DNA of 64,000 nucleotides from Desulfoplanes formicivorans. Its GTDB lineage: Bacteria > Desulfobacterota > Desulfovibrionia > Desulfovibrionales > Desulfomicrobiaceae. The notes beneath the pieces were generated by a model that was not told the DNA's origin, made no database searches, and saw nothing but the letters and a program-made list of their open reading frames with translations. The stretch is taken from contig NZ_BDFE01000009.1 in assembly GCF_001748225.1 (NCBI RefSeq), positions 1 through 64,000 on the forward strand, written 5' to 3'. Below, in pieces: positions 1 to 8,059 of this stretch. A program made the translations under genes and the position numbers. The stretch's first letter is position 1; each line of letters starts with the position of its first letter.

Positions 1-264
1 CCTCCCCTTACCACGTCCATCTCCTAGCCAGGCCATTCCTGGCTTCAAGGAGCATGGATCACTCTTGTTCCCCCTCAAAGGCTGTTTTTGAGGGATACAA
101 CGGAAAAAGTAAAAGGAAGGTATGCGCGCACAGGTCGCATGGAGCAATGGGGCACAAGAAGGGCTTGCCACATTTGATGCGGGCTTCAAACTGTCCAGCG
201 TTACGGCGTTACTACATAAGGGGTATGGATTCCCTCTGAAGGGGTCCATCTTAGTGTCCGGAGA
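1..264. other. Flank without a supported gene; possible remnant of an IS end
   Basis: No convincing gene is present. A 61-codon open frame at 54-239 has no recognisable domain and no good ribosome site. At 237-259 the sequence TGAAGGGGTCC...GTGTCC resembles the terminal repeats of the neighbouring IS3-family element, so it may be a leftover end of a related element into which the intact copy inserted. The last four bases (GAGA, 261-264) are the target duplication of that intact copy. Confidence 0.4.
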
Positions 265-289
265 TGAGGTGGACCCATAACGTTGGACA
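265..289 (+). repeat. IS3-element terminal inverted repeat (orfB end)
   Basis: Starts TGAGGTGGACCC and ends TTGGACA; pairs with the other end at 1555-1579 with 19 of 25 positions identical. Chosen over the alternative TGAAGGGG end at 237 because the match is longer and it gives a GAGA target duplication. Confidence 0.75.
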
Positions 290-374
290 GCTTGGAGCCT
301 CCAATAAGCTTTGCCAGCCTTGTTTGTGTTCCGCGGCTCCATGCGGATAGATGTTATTGCCAGTCGAGGGTTAA

Positions 375-1223
375 TCACGCAGCCACATTTAGTGTCTGCC
401 TGTAAACCTCGTCAGGTGTTTTGTCATTTAGAGCCGCATGTAGGCGAAATTCATTATAATAGTTGATCCACTTCCGTAAACCCTTTTTCAAGGCGTTGCC
501 ACCGTGAAATTCATTGATGTAAACACATTCATATTTCAGGCTTCTCCAAAATCGTTCAATGAACACGTTATCCATCCAACGACCTTTTCCATCCATTGAA
601 ATTTTGATGTCATGAGACTTGAGGACACTTGTAAATTCATCCGATGTAAATTGGCACCCTTGGTCGGTATTGAATATTTCAGGAGGTCCATACACGGAAA
701 TCGCCTCCTTTAAGGCCTGGACACAAAAATCTGTTTCAAGGCTGTTTGAAATCTTCCAGGAAAGTATTTTTCTGGATTGCCAGTCCATAATGGCTACAAG
801 ATACATAAATCCTTTTGAAAGAGGTAAATAGGTTATATCGGCACACCAAACTTGATTGGGACGATTGATTTCTAGACCACGTAGAAGATACGGATATACT
901 TTGTGATGAGGATGATTTTTGCTTGTCCCTGGTCGCGGAACAATTGCGACAACTCCTATCTTTCGCATAAGACGCTGCACTCGTTTTCTATTAATACAAT
1001 ATCCCAGATGTTGTAGATATAGTGTCATTCTTCGACTCCCATACCATGGATAATCCATAAATATCTCATCTATAACACGTGTTATACGCAAATTTTCTTC
1101 AGATTCACCTTTTCTTTCGAAGTAATAGCTAGATCGACTTACTCCTAGCAGTTTGCACTGCTTTACGATACTGAGCCTGGAGTTGTTGCGGTCAACCAAC
1201 TCCAGCCTGCGGGTTCGGCTCAT
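375..1223 (-). CDS. IS3-family transposase OrfB, catalytic subunit
   Basis: 282 aa. N-terminal HTH_21-type region (SRSSYYF, GSRRMTLYLQ) followed by an rve integrase core. The DDE triad is readable: Asp in WCADITYLPL, Asp in FNTDQGCQF and Glu in NVFIERFWRSLKYE, the usual D-D-(35)E layout of IS3 transposases. Its ATG overlaps the orfA stop as ATGA (1220-1223), so translation is probably coupled; in many IS3 elements OrfA and OrfB are also joined by -1 frameshifting, but no clear slippery site was identified. Length is normal and there is no internal disruption. Confidence 0.95.
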   Translation of the reverse strand: MSRTRRLELVDRNNSRLSIVKQCKLLGVSRSSYYFERKGESEENLRITRVIDEIFMDYPWYGSRRMTLYLQHLGYCINRKRVQRLMRKIGVVAIVPRPGTSKNHPHHKVYPYLLRGLEINRPNQVWCADITYLPLSKGFMYLVAIMDWQSRKILSWKISNSLETDFCVQALKEAISVYGPPEIFNTDQGCQFTSDEFTSVLKSHDIKISMDGKGRWMDNVFIERFWRSLKYECVYINEFHGGNALKKGLRKWINYYNEFRLHAALNDKTPDEVYRQTLNVAA

Positions 1224-1510
1224 TTCCCGCAGGCTTTTGCTAAAAAATCTCGCTCAATAGTTAGCTGGCCGATTTTGGCGTGCAGTTCCTTGATCTCGGC
1301 CTCATGGGCTTTCTCCAAGGTCTTTTTCTTGCTTTTTGAGGAGAATATACTGCTAGCGCCTGCCTGGAGCTCTTTGCGCCACTTATTGACCAGCGTTGGA
1401 TGAACCCCATATTTCGCAGCGATCTCTGGGGTTGTCAGATCGTTTTCCAGGGCTTCCAAAGCCACACGGGACTTAAACTTAGGGCTGTATGTTTTTCTCT
1501 TTGTCCTCAT
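1220..1510 (-). CDS. IS3-family transposase OrfA, DNA-binding subunit
   Basis: 96 aa. A helix-turn-helix of the HTH_Tnp_1 type (SPKFKSRVALEAL, EIAAKYGVHPTLVNKWRKE) is followed by a short leucine-rich coiled coil (residues about 70-92) used by IS3 OrfA proteins for dimerisation. OrfA recognises the terminal repeats and supplies the N-terminal part of the OrfAB transposase. It overlaps orfB by 4 bp. Confidence 0.93.
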   Translation of the reverse strand: MRTKRKTYSPKFKSRVALEALENDLTTPEIAAKYGVHPTLVNKWRKELQAGASSIFSSKSKKKTLEKAHEAEIKELHAKIGQLTIERDFLAKACGK

Positions 1511-1554
1511 ATCGGTCCTCCTGCGGTTAGGAGGCTAGCCAAAGCTTAATCGGT

Positions 1555-1579
1555 TGTCCAAAATTGGGGGACCACTTCA
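1555..1579 (-). repeat. IS3-element terminal inverted repeat (orfA end)
   Basis: Read on the minus strand it starts TGAAGTGGTCCCCC and ends TTGGACA, matching the opposite end. It lies about 45 bp upstream of orfA and is followed by the GAGA target repeat at 1580-1583. Confidence 0.75.
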
Positions 1580-1594
1580 GAGATATACCCGTGA

Positions 1595-2314
1595 TCATCC
1601 AGCTCCACCCAGATAGGCCTTACTGATTTCCCTGTTTTCCAACAGGTCCTGCGCTTTGCCTTCCAGGACGATCCTGCCGACTTCAAGAACATACCCTCGA
1701 TCCGCGAGTTTCAGGGCGGCTCTGGCGTTTTGTTCAACCAGTAAGATGGTTACGCCCGACTTGTTGATTTCCCTGATGGTTGCGAAGATTGATTTGACCA
1801 GAATGGGCGCAAGCCCCAAGCTGGGTTCGTCCAAAAGGAGAAGCTCAGGACTGCCCATGAGGGCCCGGGCAATGGCCAGCATCTGCTGTTCGCCACCGGA
1901 GAGGGTTCCGGCCAGCTGTTGCCGGCGTTCGTGGAGACGTGGAAACAGGGAAAAGATCCATTCCTGATTTTTGGCGATCTTTTCCTTGTCTGTCAGAGTA
2001 AAGGCTCCCAGATTCAGATTCTCCTGCACGGTCAGGGTGCCAAAGATGCGTCGGCCTTCAGGAACCTGGGAAATGCCTTGTTTGACGATGTTGTGGGCGC
2101 GTAGTGTTGTCAGTTCCTTGTCCTTATACGAAATTGTTCCTTGGGCTGCCTTGACCAGACCGCTTATGGACATGAGAGTGGTCGACTTTCCCGCCCCATT
2201 GGCGCCCAGAATGGTCACGATTTCGCCTTGTTCCACCGTGAGATCGATCCCGTGCAGTGCCTTGACATTCCCGTAGGTGACATGAAGATTTCGGATTTCC
2301 AGCAGCATGATCAT
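1595..2314 (-). CDS. livF: Branched-chain amino-acid ABC transporter ATPase LivF
   Basis: 239 aa cytoplasmic ATPase that works with LivG to power uptake through LivHM. Walker A GANGAGKST (about residues 37-45), signature LSGGEQQMLAIARAL, Walker B LLLLDEPSLGL and the H-loop region are present, in the short form typical of LivF. Last gene of livKHMGF; its ATG overlaps the livG stop (ATGA at 2311-2314), implying coupled translation and 1:1 production. The IS3 copy begins only 16 bp past the stop codon, so the operon's 3' trailer has been replaced by IS sequence. Confidence 0.95.
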   Translation of the reverse strand: MIMLLEIRNLHVTYGNVKALHGIDLTVEQGEIVTILGANGAGKSTTLMSISGLVKAAQGTISYKDKELTTLRAHNIVKQGISQVPEGRRIFGTLTVQENLNLGAFTLTDKEKIAKNQEWIFSLFPRLHERRQQLAGTLSGGEQQMLAIARALMGSPELLLLDEPSLGLAPILVKSIFATIREINKSGVTILLVEQNARAALKLADRGYVLEVGRIVLEGKAQDLLENREISKAYLGGAG

Positions 2315-3075
2315 TCCTCGTCGGTACCCAGATAGGCTTCAATGACCCTGGGATTGTTCTGTACGTCTTCGGGAGAACCTTGGGCGATCAAGGCACCATG
2401 TTCCAGAACGATGATCTGTTCGCAAATGCGCATGACCAGGCTCATATCATGTTCGATGAGCAGGACGGTTATGCCCCGTTGCTTGATGTCCTTGATCAGT
2501 TCAACCAACTCGGCGGTTTCCTGGGCGTTCATGCCCCCTGCGGGTTCGTCCAGGATGATGAGCTTGGGTTGTGAGGCCAGTGCCCGGGCGATTTCCAAAA
2601 GGCGCTGGTTGCCGTAGGACAGGTTCTTGGCCTTGTTGTTGGCCTGATGGGCCAATTTGACGAATTCCAGCTCCTTGAAGGCCTGTTCCAATGCCTTTTT
2701 TTCTTCCCGGCGCTGACCGGGCAGGCGGAACATGGAGGAAAAGATCCCAGATTGCATGCGGCAATGGCAGCCTGCCAGGACATTTTCAATGACCTTCATG
2801 TTGGGGAAAAGGCGGATGGTCTGGAAGGTGCGGGCAATCCCCCTGGAGACAATGGCATGAGGTGATTGGCGGATCAGGGATTCGCCGTTAAAGACAACCT
2901 CGCCCGCATCGGAAGGGTAATTGCCGGTGATCAGATTGAATACGGTGGTCTTACCGGCTCCGTTGGGACCGATGAGACCCATAACCGTGTTGGCTTCCAG
3001 GTCAAAACTCACGTCGTTGACAGCCATGAGACCGCCAAAGGATTTGGTCAGATGGGAAACGTGCAAAAGACTCAT
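2311..3075 (-). CDS. livG: Branched-chain amino-acid ABC transporter ATPase LivG
   Basis: 254 aa ATP-binding subunit. Walker A GPNGAGKTT, the LivG-type signature LSYGNQRLLEIARAL (SYGNQR in place of SGGQ) and Walker B LIILDEPAGGM are visible, plus the C-terminal BCA_ABC_TP_C-like extension (GSPEDVQNNPRVIEAYLG) found in this family. It overlaps livM by ATGA at 3072-3075 and livF by 4 bp. Function (ATP hydrolysis driving import of Leu/Ile/Val or related amino acids) follows from family and operon context; the exact substrate cannot be read from sequence. Confidence 0.95.
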   Translation of the reverse strand: MSLLHVSHLTKSFGGLMAVNDVSFDLEANTVMGLIGPNGAGKTTVFNLITGNYPSDAGEVVFNGESLIRQSPHAIVSRGIARTFQTIRLFPNMKVIENVLAGCHCRMQSGIFSSMFRLPGQRREEKKALEQAFKELEFVKLAHQANNKAKNLSYGNQRLLEIARALASQPKLIILDEPAGGMNAQETAELVELIKDIKQRGITVLLIEHDMSLVMRICEQIIVLEHGALIAQGSPEDVQNNPRVIEAYLGTDEE

Positions 3076-4028
3076 GACTCAGATCCTCCCCGGTTCTCCT
3101 TGGCCAGTTTGTAGGTCCGCGGCAGGGGCGGAAGAATGCCTGATGGGCGGAAGATCATCATGATGACCATGGCCGCACCAAAGATCAGCATCCGGGCGCT
3201 GGCGAACTGTCTGAAGACTTCCGGCAGTCCCACAATGAGAAAGGCTCCCAGAATGACCCCGGGGATGCTGCCGGAACCACCCAGGATGACGATGGTAAAG
3301 TAGAGGACTGATTCCCAGAAGGAAAATGATTCCGGAGAGATGATCATCATCTTGGAAGCATAGATATTGCCGACCATGCCGGCCCAGAACGCGCCCAGGA
3401 CAAAGGCGATCAGCTTGTAGTGGGCCGTGTTGATCCCGCATCCCTCGGCGGCCAGCTCGTCTTCCTTGATGCAATTGAGGGCTCGACCGAACCGTGAATT
3501 TTCGAGCATGCGAAAGAGGAGTACGCTTATACCCAGGAATATCCAGATGTAATAATAGAATTGATGCGGCCTTCTGATTTTCATCCCAAAGAATTCCGGC
3601 CTGCCGATGCCAAAGATCCCGTTGGCGCCTCCTGTAACTCCGAAAATATCATTCACCAGGGCGATGCGCACGATTTCCACGATGCCGATGGTCACGATGA
3701 GCAGGTAGTCGCCACGCAGGTGGATAATCGGTCTGGCAACAATCGCTGCAAAAAGAGCGGCAGCAATGCCGCTTAATGGCATGAGCCAGACGATCGGGAT
3801 ATGGTACATGGTGTTCAATATGGCCGTGACATAGGCCCCCACGGCAAAAAAGGCTGCGTGACCCATGTGGAACATGCCCGCATGACCAAGGATGAAATTG
3901 AGACTCAGGGCCAGAATCGCGTAGATGCCGATGTTGTTCAGTACATCCACCCAGTAGGGGTTCAGAAACGACGGGCCAAAGGCCATTGCAAGTACAAAGA
4001 CGGCAAAACAGAGATACATTTTTTTCAT
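3072..4028 (-). CDS. livM: Branched-chain amino-acid ABC transporter permease LivM
   Basis: 318 aa inner-membrane permease with about eight to ten hydrophobic segments and the BPD_transp_2 core (NFILGHAGMFHMGHAAFFAVGAY near residues 43-65; EDELAAEGCGINTAHYKL as the coupling-helix region). The first segment is an uncleaved signal anchor. It begins 3 bp after the livH stop and overlaps livG by 4 bp, so the permease pair and the ATPases form one transcription unit. Confidence 0.94.
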   Translation of the reverse strand: MKKMYLCFAVFVLAMAFGPSFLNPYWVDVLNNIGIYAILALSLNFILGHAGMFHMGHAAFFAVGAYVTAILNTMYHIPIVWLMPLSGIAAALFAAIVARPIIHLRGDYLLIVTIGIVEIVRIALVNDIFGVTGGANGIFGIGRPEFFGMKIRRPHQFYYYIWIFLGISVLLFRMLENSRFGRALNCIKEDELAAEGCGINTAHYKLIAFVLGAFWAGMVGNIYASKMMIISPESFSFWESVLYFTIVILGGSGSIPGVILGAFLIVGLPEVFRQFASARMLIFGAAMVIMMIFRPSGILPPLPRTYKLAKENRGGSES

Positions 4029-4031
4029 GGC

Positions 4032-4952
4032 CTACACCTTTTCAGCAACGCGTTCACCCAACAATCCCGTAGGCCTGACAATCAAAATGAGTATCAGGAC
4101 GACAAAGGCGATGGCATCCTTCCAGGCAATGGACAGATATGCCGCCCCCATGGCCTCGATGACACCGAGGAGCAATCCTCCGAGCATGGCCCCGGGGATG
4201 TTGCCGATGCCACCGAGAATGGCAGCGATGAATGCCTTGAGCCCATACATCCAGCCCATGGTGAAATTGACCTGTCCGTAGTACATCCCCACCATGACCC
4301 CGGCGGCCCCGCCAAGGGCCGGACCAATGAGAAACACGATGCTGATGACCCCATTGACATTGATGCCCATGAGCTTGGCCGCGCCCTGGTCAATGGCTGC
4401 TGCCCGGATGGCCGTACCCGTCTTGGTTTTTTGAACGAAAAAATACAGGCCGGCCATGAGCAGAAGGGAAGTGCTCAGGATGATGATTCGGATGAGCGGA
4501 ATCTCCAGTCCCAGGATGTTCACGGCAACCTTGGGCAGGATGTCGTGGGGATAAACCCGGAACCTGGCCCCGTAGATGAGCATGACCGCATTCTGAAAGA
4601 ATATGGAGGCGCCCAGGGCGGAAACAACAGCAGCAAGGCGGTCGGCTTTTCGCAGGGGTTTGTAGGCAACCCGTTCCAGGATGACCCCTATAATGGCCAC
4701 CAGTCCCATAACCATGAGAGCCAGGACCAGAATGCCCAGGACCGGCCCCAGGGTGTCGGTCAACCCCATGGCCGTCAGCAGGGTCAGTCCCAGAAATGCC
4801 CCGATGGTGAACAGATCGCCATGGGCGAAATTGATCAGTTTCATGACCCCGTAGACCATGGTATATCCGAGGGCAATAAGGGCATAAATGCCGCCCACGG
4901 CCAATCCATTGGTCAATTGTTGGAAAAAAAGCTCCATAAGCGTTTCTCTCAT
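4032..4952 (-). CDS. livH: Branched-chain amino-acid ABC transporter permease LivH
   Basis: 306 aa inner-membrane permease. The LivH hallmark YALIALGYTMVYGVMKLINF is present near residues 20-39, followed by FAHGDLFTIGAFLG, and the C-terminal region holds GGIGNIPGAMLGG. It pairs with LivM to form the channel. It is separated from livK by 90 bp that contain a terminator-like hairpin (4990-5028), so the membrane and ATPase genes are probably expressed below the binding protein. Confidence 0.94.
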   Translation of the reverse strand: MRETLMELFFQQLTNGLAVGGIYALIALGYTMVYGVMKLINFAHGDLFTIGAFLGLTLLTAMGLTDTLGPVLGILVLALMVMGLVAIIGVILERVAYKPLRKADRLAAVVSALGASIFFQNAVMLIYGARFRVYPHDILPKVAVNILGLEIPLIRIIILSTSLLLMAGLYFFVQKTKTGTAIRAAAIDQGAAKLMGINVNGVISIVFLIGPALGGAAGVMVGMYYGQVNFTMGWMYGLKAFIAAILGGIGNIPGAMLGGLLLGVIEAMGAAYLSIAWKDAIAFVVLILILIVRPTGLLGERVAEKV

Positions 4953-4989
4953 TCACGCATGACGTTAGCCGGTTTGTGGGACCGGCATG

Positions 4990-5028
4990 AAAAAAAGACG
5001 CCGGAAAAGATGCAACCCCGGCGTCTTT
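4990..5028 (-). terminator. Intra-operon terminator/attenuator behind livK
   Basis: On the minus strand AGACGCCGG (complement of 5018-5026) pairs with CCGGCGTCT (complement of 4996-5004) through a 13-nt loop and is followed by a run of T (complement of 4990-4996). It sits between the livK stop and livH start. A partial terminator here would yield excess periplasmic binding protein over permease, a common arrangement in ABC importers. Confidence 0.8.
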
Positions 5029-5042
5029 CCTGAAGATGTGTT

Positions 5043-6179
5043 TTATTTGGGCTGCAGAACAAAGGCACCGCTGGCATCGACTTTGTACAGACGATACAGG
5101 TCGCCCACGCGGTCCCCATGCTGGTCAAAGGAGATCTTTCCGGTGAGACCGGGCATGTCCTTGAGCTGGGTGTGCAGGTAGTCGGCCAGCTTGTCGGAAT
5201 CAGTGGATTTGGTGTTTTTGATGGCCGTTGTAATGGCCAGGAATCCGTCACCCGAAAGTACGGCCCATACAGAGCCGGGTTCGGTGCCGTATTTTTTGAC
5301 ATAGCTCTTGAGAAAGTCGCGGGCTTCGGGGGTATCCAGATCCTGGGGAACCGGAGGGCTCAGGAAATAGTAATCCTTGGCAGCGTCTTTGCCCGCAATT
5401 TCCACCAGCTGAGGATTGTTGGTGGCATCACCCCCCAGAAAGGGAACATTCCAGTTCATTTCCATTTTCTGGCGCAAAAGCAGACCGGCTTCAGGATAGT
5501 AACCCGTAAAAAAGACCAGATCGGGATCAGCTGATTTCATCTTCATCAGGGTGACATTGTAGTCCCGTTCTCCCGGGGTCATGGCGTCATAGAAAACAAC
5601 ATCAATCTGTGATTTGGTGTCGAGGAGTTTTTTGGCTTCTTCGGCAAGCCCCTTGGCATAGGTGGTGTTATCGTGCAGAATGGCCACACGCTTGGCTCCC
5701 ATGGATTCAATGGTCTTGACGGCCACCTTGCCTTGTTCGTCATCCCTTGGGCAGGTGCGAAAGAATTTGTCCATCCCCTTGGCAGTCAGGCGGATGGCTG
5801 TTGATCCGTTGGCGATCTGAATGATGCCGAAATCGTCGAAAATATTCTGGGAGGCCTCGGTTACGGCCGAGCCATAGGTTCCAATGACCGCCACAATGCC
5901 CATGGTGGACAGGCGCTGGGCTGACAGGGCCGCAGTTCGCGCATCGCCCCCGTCGTCGCTGACAACGATTTCCACCTTCTTGCCCAAAAGACCACCCTTG
6001 GCGTTGAGGTCTTCGGCCAGAAGTTCCACGATCTGTTTCATGTCCTGCCCTTCACTGGCCCAGGAACCGGTCAGGGGGCACATCAATCCGATTTTGATGG
6101 TCTCTGCCCATGAAATACCGCACATGAAGGTAAAGGCGAGAAGCGCAAGCAGTATTGACTTGACAGATTTTCTACTCAT
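5043..6179 (-). CDS. livK: Branched-chain amino-acid ABC transporter substrate-binding protein
   Basis: 378 aa periplasmic type-I binding protein (LivJ/LivK family, Peripla_BP_6). A Sec signal peptide (residues 1-25) ends in SWA before ETIKIGLMCPLTG, the typical start of the mature domain. GTYGSAVTEASQNIF and later GYYPEAGLLLRQ match the two-lobed fold. First gene of the liv operon; the start is preceded by a good AGGAGG-type site. It captures a branched-chain or related amino acid for LivHMGF; ligand identity is inferred only from family. Confidence 0.94.
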   Translation of the reverse strand: MSRKSVKSILLALLAFTFMCGISWAETIKIGLMCPLTGSWASEGQDMKQIVELLAEDLNAKGGLLGKKVEIVVSDDGGDARTAALSAQRLSTMGIVAVIGTYGSAVTEASQNIFDDFGIIQIANGSTAIRLTAKGMDKFFRTCPRDDEQGKVAVKTIESMGAKRVAILHDNTTYAKGLAEEAKKLLDTKSQIDVVFYDAMTPGERDYNVTLMKMKSADPDLVFFTGYYPEAGLLLRQKMEMNWNVPFLGGDATNNPQLVEIAGKDAAKDYYFLSPPVPQDLDTPEARDFLKSYVKKYGTEPGSVWAVLSGDGFLAITTAIKNTKSTDSDKLADYLHTQLKDMPGLTGKISFDQHGDRVGDLYRLYKVDASGAFVLQPK

Positions 6180-6795
6180 GAGAGCCTCCTGTGAGTGGGT
6201 TTTTGTGTTTTACAAATATGTCGAAACACGCCTGAGCCAGGATATTCCGTTTCTGGTCATAGCAGAATATGATGGACTAACTAACTGAATTGACGCTTTT
6301 TGGCAATGTAAAAAAAACCTCTGTACGAGCCTGGGCATATGTCGGATAACATGCGGGATGTATTGCCTGATTTGCACTCACAAAAGGGCATGGGCCAAAT
6401 GCCAAGACGCCAATTCTGTCAATTTGCGTTTTGGATCTGCTCCCTGGAAAAGAGATGGATCAGGATTGTCTGCCGTATCCTGTTTATCCTGTGGGCATGG
6501 TGGCTGGACCTGCAAGGTGGTGGCGGATCGGCTCCGATTGCCGTTGCATTGGAAAGGTCGTTCCCTGTTCCTGGCAGGCTGGCACGAAGGTGGGCATTTA
6601 TTGTGCGGTTGTGTGTTGCGGGATCCATCGTAAACGATTGAGCGGGAGAAAAGGTGATAGCGTCGGACAAGTGGGCCTTTTATCTTAAAATGTATAACAT
6701 GTTCTCTTCTTTGTTTTTTTGTTGTCTTAAACGGTTTTTCAGGGTATATATGCATTTCCAGAGTACTCACCTACGAGCCCTTCAAGGAGGAATCC
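6180..6795. other. Divergent intergenic region, no gene recognised
   Basis: About 615 bp between the divergent livK and pilZ genes. Open frames of 80-130 codons exist on both strands (for example 6339-6641 plus and 6378-6770 minus) but they overlap each other, are rich in Cys, Trp and Arg, and show no domain, so they are not called. The AT-rich part at about 6680-6760 probably holds the pilZ promoter; no exact element is assigned. Confidence 0.5.
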
Positions 6796-7161
6796 ATGCC
6801 ACAGGAAAACGATGCTACCAATCCCCAAGACTCTCGTGAGTCCCGATCCCATCGAAGAATCGCTCATTCCACACCCATTCAGTTTGTCAGCGAAAATTCC
6901 TACCGGACATATCACGCGACCATGAGAAATTACAGTAGTGGAGGGATGTACATCGAGGCCAAGCGCCCTCTGGTTCCCGGTAAGGATATCCGTATCAGCA
7001 TGTCCAATTATTCGGACAAGGAAAAGGATGGTCCGGAAATTTTCAGCGGCTACTTTGGCAGGGTGGTTTGGTGCAGGCCGGTCCGTTCGGGATCAACCAA
7101 CCTCTATGGTGTGGGCATTGAATACGATTATCCCGTGTACTTTCACGAAATCGGGGAATGA
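6796..7161 (+). CDS. PilZ-domain protein, probable c-di-GMP receptor
   Basis: 121 aa, a single PilZ domain. The arginine motif appears as RSHRR (residues 17-21) and the second ligand motif as NYSSGG (45-50, in place of D/NxSxxG), followed by the beta-barrel (VPGKDIRISM, FSGYFGRVVWCRP, YGVGIEYDYP). These are the residues that bind cyclic di-GMP in characterised PilZ domains, so binding is likely. AAGGAGGAATCC lies just upstream of the ATG, a strong ribosome site. It stands alone, convergent with the gene at 7537, so its target (motility, exopolysaccharide or other) cannot be inferred. Confidence 0.88.
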   Translation: MPQENDATNPQDSRESRSHRRIAHSTPIQFVSENSYRTYHATMRNYSSGGMYIEAKRPLVPGKDIRISMSNYSDKEKDGPEIFSGYFGRVVWCRPVRSGSTNLYGVGIEYDYPVYFHEIGE

Positions 7162-7170
7162 AACCTCGAA

Positions 7171-7217
7171 CAGGAAGGGATGCGCCAGTTCGCATCTCTC
7201 CCTGCTTGCAGGCTTTT
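7171..7217 (+). terminator. Probable terminator of the pilZ gene
   Basis: CAGGAAGGGATGCG (near 7171) can pair with CGCATCTCTCCCTG (near 7192) through a short loop with small bulges, followed within a few bases by the T-rich CTTTTGTTTT. It lies 10 bp after the stop codon. The stem is imperfect. Confidence 0.45.
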
Positions 7218-7278
7218 GTTTTACCATGCTCCAAGGGAGAGTGCTGAGAACCCGGCAATGAGTGTGGCATGGCATTTT

Positions 7279-7335
7279 CGTCCAAACAGCAAGGGACAGA
7301 ATCCGAAACGGATTCTGTCCCTTGCTGTTTGGACG
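7279..7335. repeat. 27-bp perfect inverted repeat with a 3-nt loop
   Basis: Arms 7279-7305 (CGTCCAAACAGCAAGGGACA...) and 7309-7335 are exact reverse complements separated only by AAA. Neither side has a T run, so it is not an ordinary intrinsic terminator. A second hairpin (7335-7344 with 7355-7364, GGCCTGCACA/TGTGCAGGCC) follows at once. It lies between convergent genes and could be a bidirectional transcription barrier, the core of a small RNA, or a miniature mobile element. Confidence 0.9.
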
Positions 7336-7364
7336 GCCTGCACAACGTATGTGCTGTGCAGGCC
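7335..7364. repeat. 10-bp hairpin abutting the long palindrome
   Basis: GGCCTGCACA (7335-7344) and TGTGCAGGCC (7355-7364) are perfect complements around a 10-nt loop. It shares its first base with the end of the 27-bp inverted repeat, so an RNA across 7279-7364 would form two stacked hairpins. Confidence 0.75.
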
Positions 7365-7536
7365 GCATTGCGGTTATTTCTTTGAGCGTTTCAGGATAAA
7401 CCGGGATGTGCTTGCGCTGGTCTGTGATGTTCTCGCCAAAGGGTGATGTTTTCGCGTAACCCGGCGAACACCTTGAGACGAAGTATCCCGGAATCCTCCT
7501 GGTTGCGGGTTTTTTCCTGCAGTCTCGACTGGAGGC

Positions 7537-7986
7537 TCATTTATAGAGGTTTCTCAGGGTGGTCACCAACTCCTCGACCTGGGGCTTGTATTCGTCGGGC
7601 AGATATTCCACGGCCTCGTTGAGGGAGTAGATGGCCTTGCGGATATGGGCCATTTCCAGGGCCTGCTGTCTGGCCAGCTTGTTGGGGCCTACGGCAAAAT
7701 GGAGGGTTTTGCCGTCCATGGTATGATGGACATAGGCGCCGCTCAAGGACAGTTTGCCCAGCTGATGAAGCAACAGGGGGGTATCGTCGGTGATCCAGGG
7801 TGACACATCGTGTTCCCCCTTGGTGTCAAAGAGAACCTCTCCGGTCTGCTCGTCAAAGAGCATGGTCATCTCTTCGGGATCTACATTTTCTTCCCAGATA
7901 CCAAAGAGTTTTTCAATGGATTCCTTGGCGACTTCCAAATGATCCAGGTTGAGTTGCAGCCGGACTTCGTAAGATACTTTGGTCAT
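7537..7986 (-). CDS. Conserved-looking hypothetical protein, function unknown
   Basis: 149 aa, acidic and soluble, with no signal peptide or membrane segment and no family that I recognise. The N-terminal half is beta/alpha (SYEVRLQLNLDHLEVAKESI, MTMLFDEQTGEVLFD) and the C-terminal half looks helical (LARQQALEMAHIRKAIYSL). Codon use and a clean start 74 bp downstream of the nhaB stop indicate a real gene, probably co-transcribed with nhaB. Confidence 0.7.
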   Translation of the reverse strand: MTKVSYEVRLQLNLDHLEVAKESIEKLFGIWEENVDPEEMTMLFDEQTGEVLFDTKGEHDVSPWITDDTPLLLHQLGKLSLSGAYVHHTMDGKTLHFAVGPNKLARQQALEMAHIRKAIYSLNEAVEYLPDEYKPQVEELVTTLRNLYK

Positions 7987-8059
7987 GGTATTCTCCCTTG
8001 GTGCTGATCCGATGCATCTGTGGTCTCGCCGGTGGTGGAGGCAACGGATGTTGTTTCGG

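Larger units (their letters stand above)
265..1579 (-). mobile_element. IS3-family insertion sequence, complete
   Basis: About 1315 bp with two overlapping transposase frames read on the minus strand. The ends match as imperfect 25-bp terminal inverted repeats: 265-289 (TGAGGTGGACCC..TTGGACA) and the complement of 1555-1579 (TGAAGTGGTCCC..TTGGACA), 19 of 25 identical. GAGA flanks both ends (261-264 and 1580-1583), a 4-bp direct repeat of the size expected for this family. Intact frames, ends and target repeat suggest a recent, probably active insertion. It lies just beyond the stop of livF. Confidence 0.88.

Noticed and set aside
54-239. 61-codon open frame before the IS element
   Set aside because: No domain, no ribosome site, unusual composition; it probably spans IS-related or random sequence.
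3801-5033. 410-codon open frame on the plus strand
   Set aside because: It lies antisense to livM, livH and the livK 3' end; its His/Gly/Asp-rich translation is the shadow of hydrophobic codons.
6339-6770. Overlapping open frames on both strands upstream of pilZ
   Set aside because: They overlap each other, are Cys/Trp/Arg-rich and have no recognisable domain.
7279-7335. Long palindrome as an ordinary intrinsic terminator
   Set aside because: No T run on either side, and the stem is about three times longer than usual.
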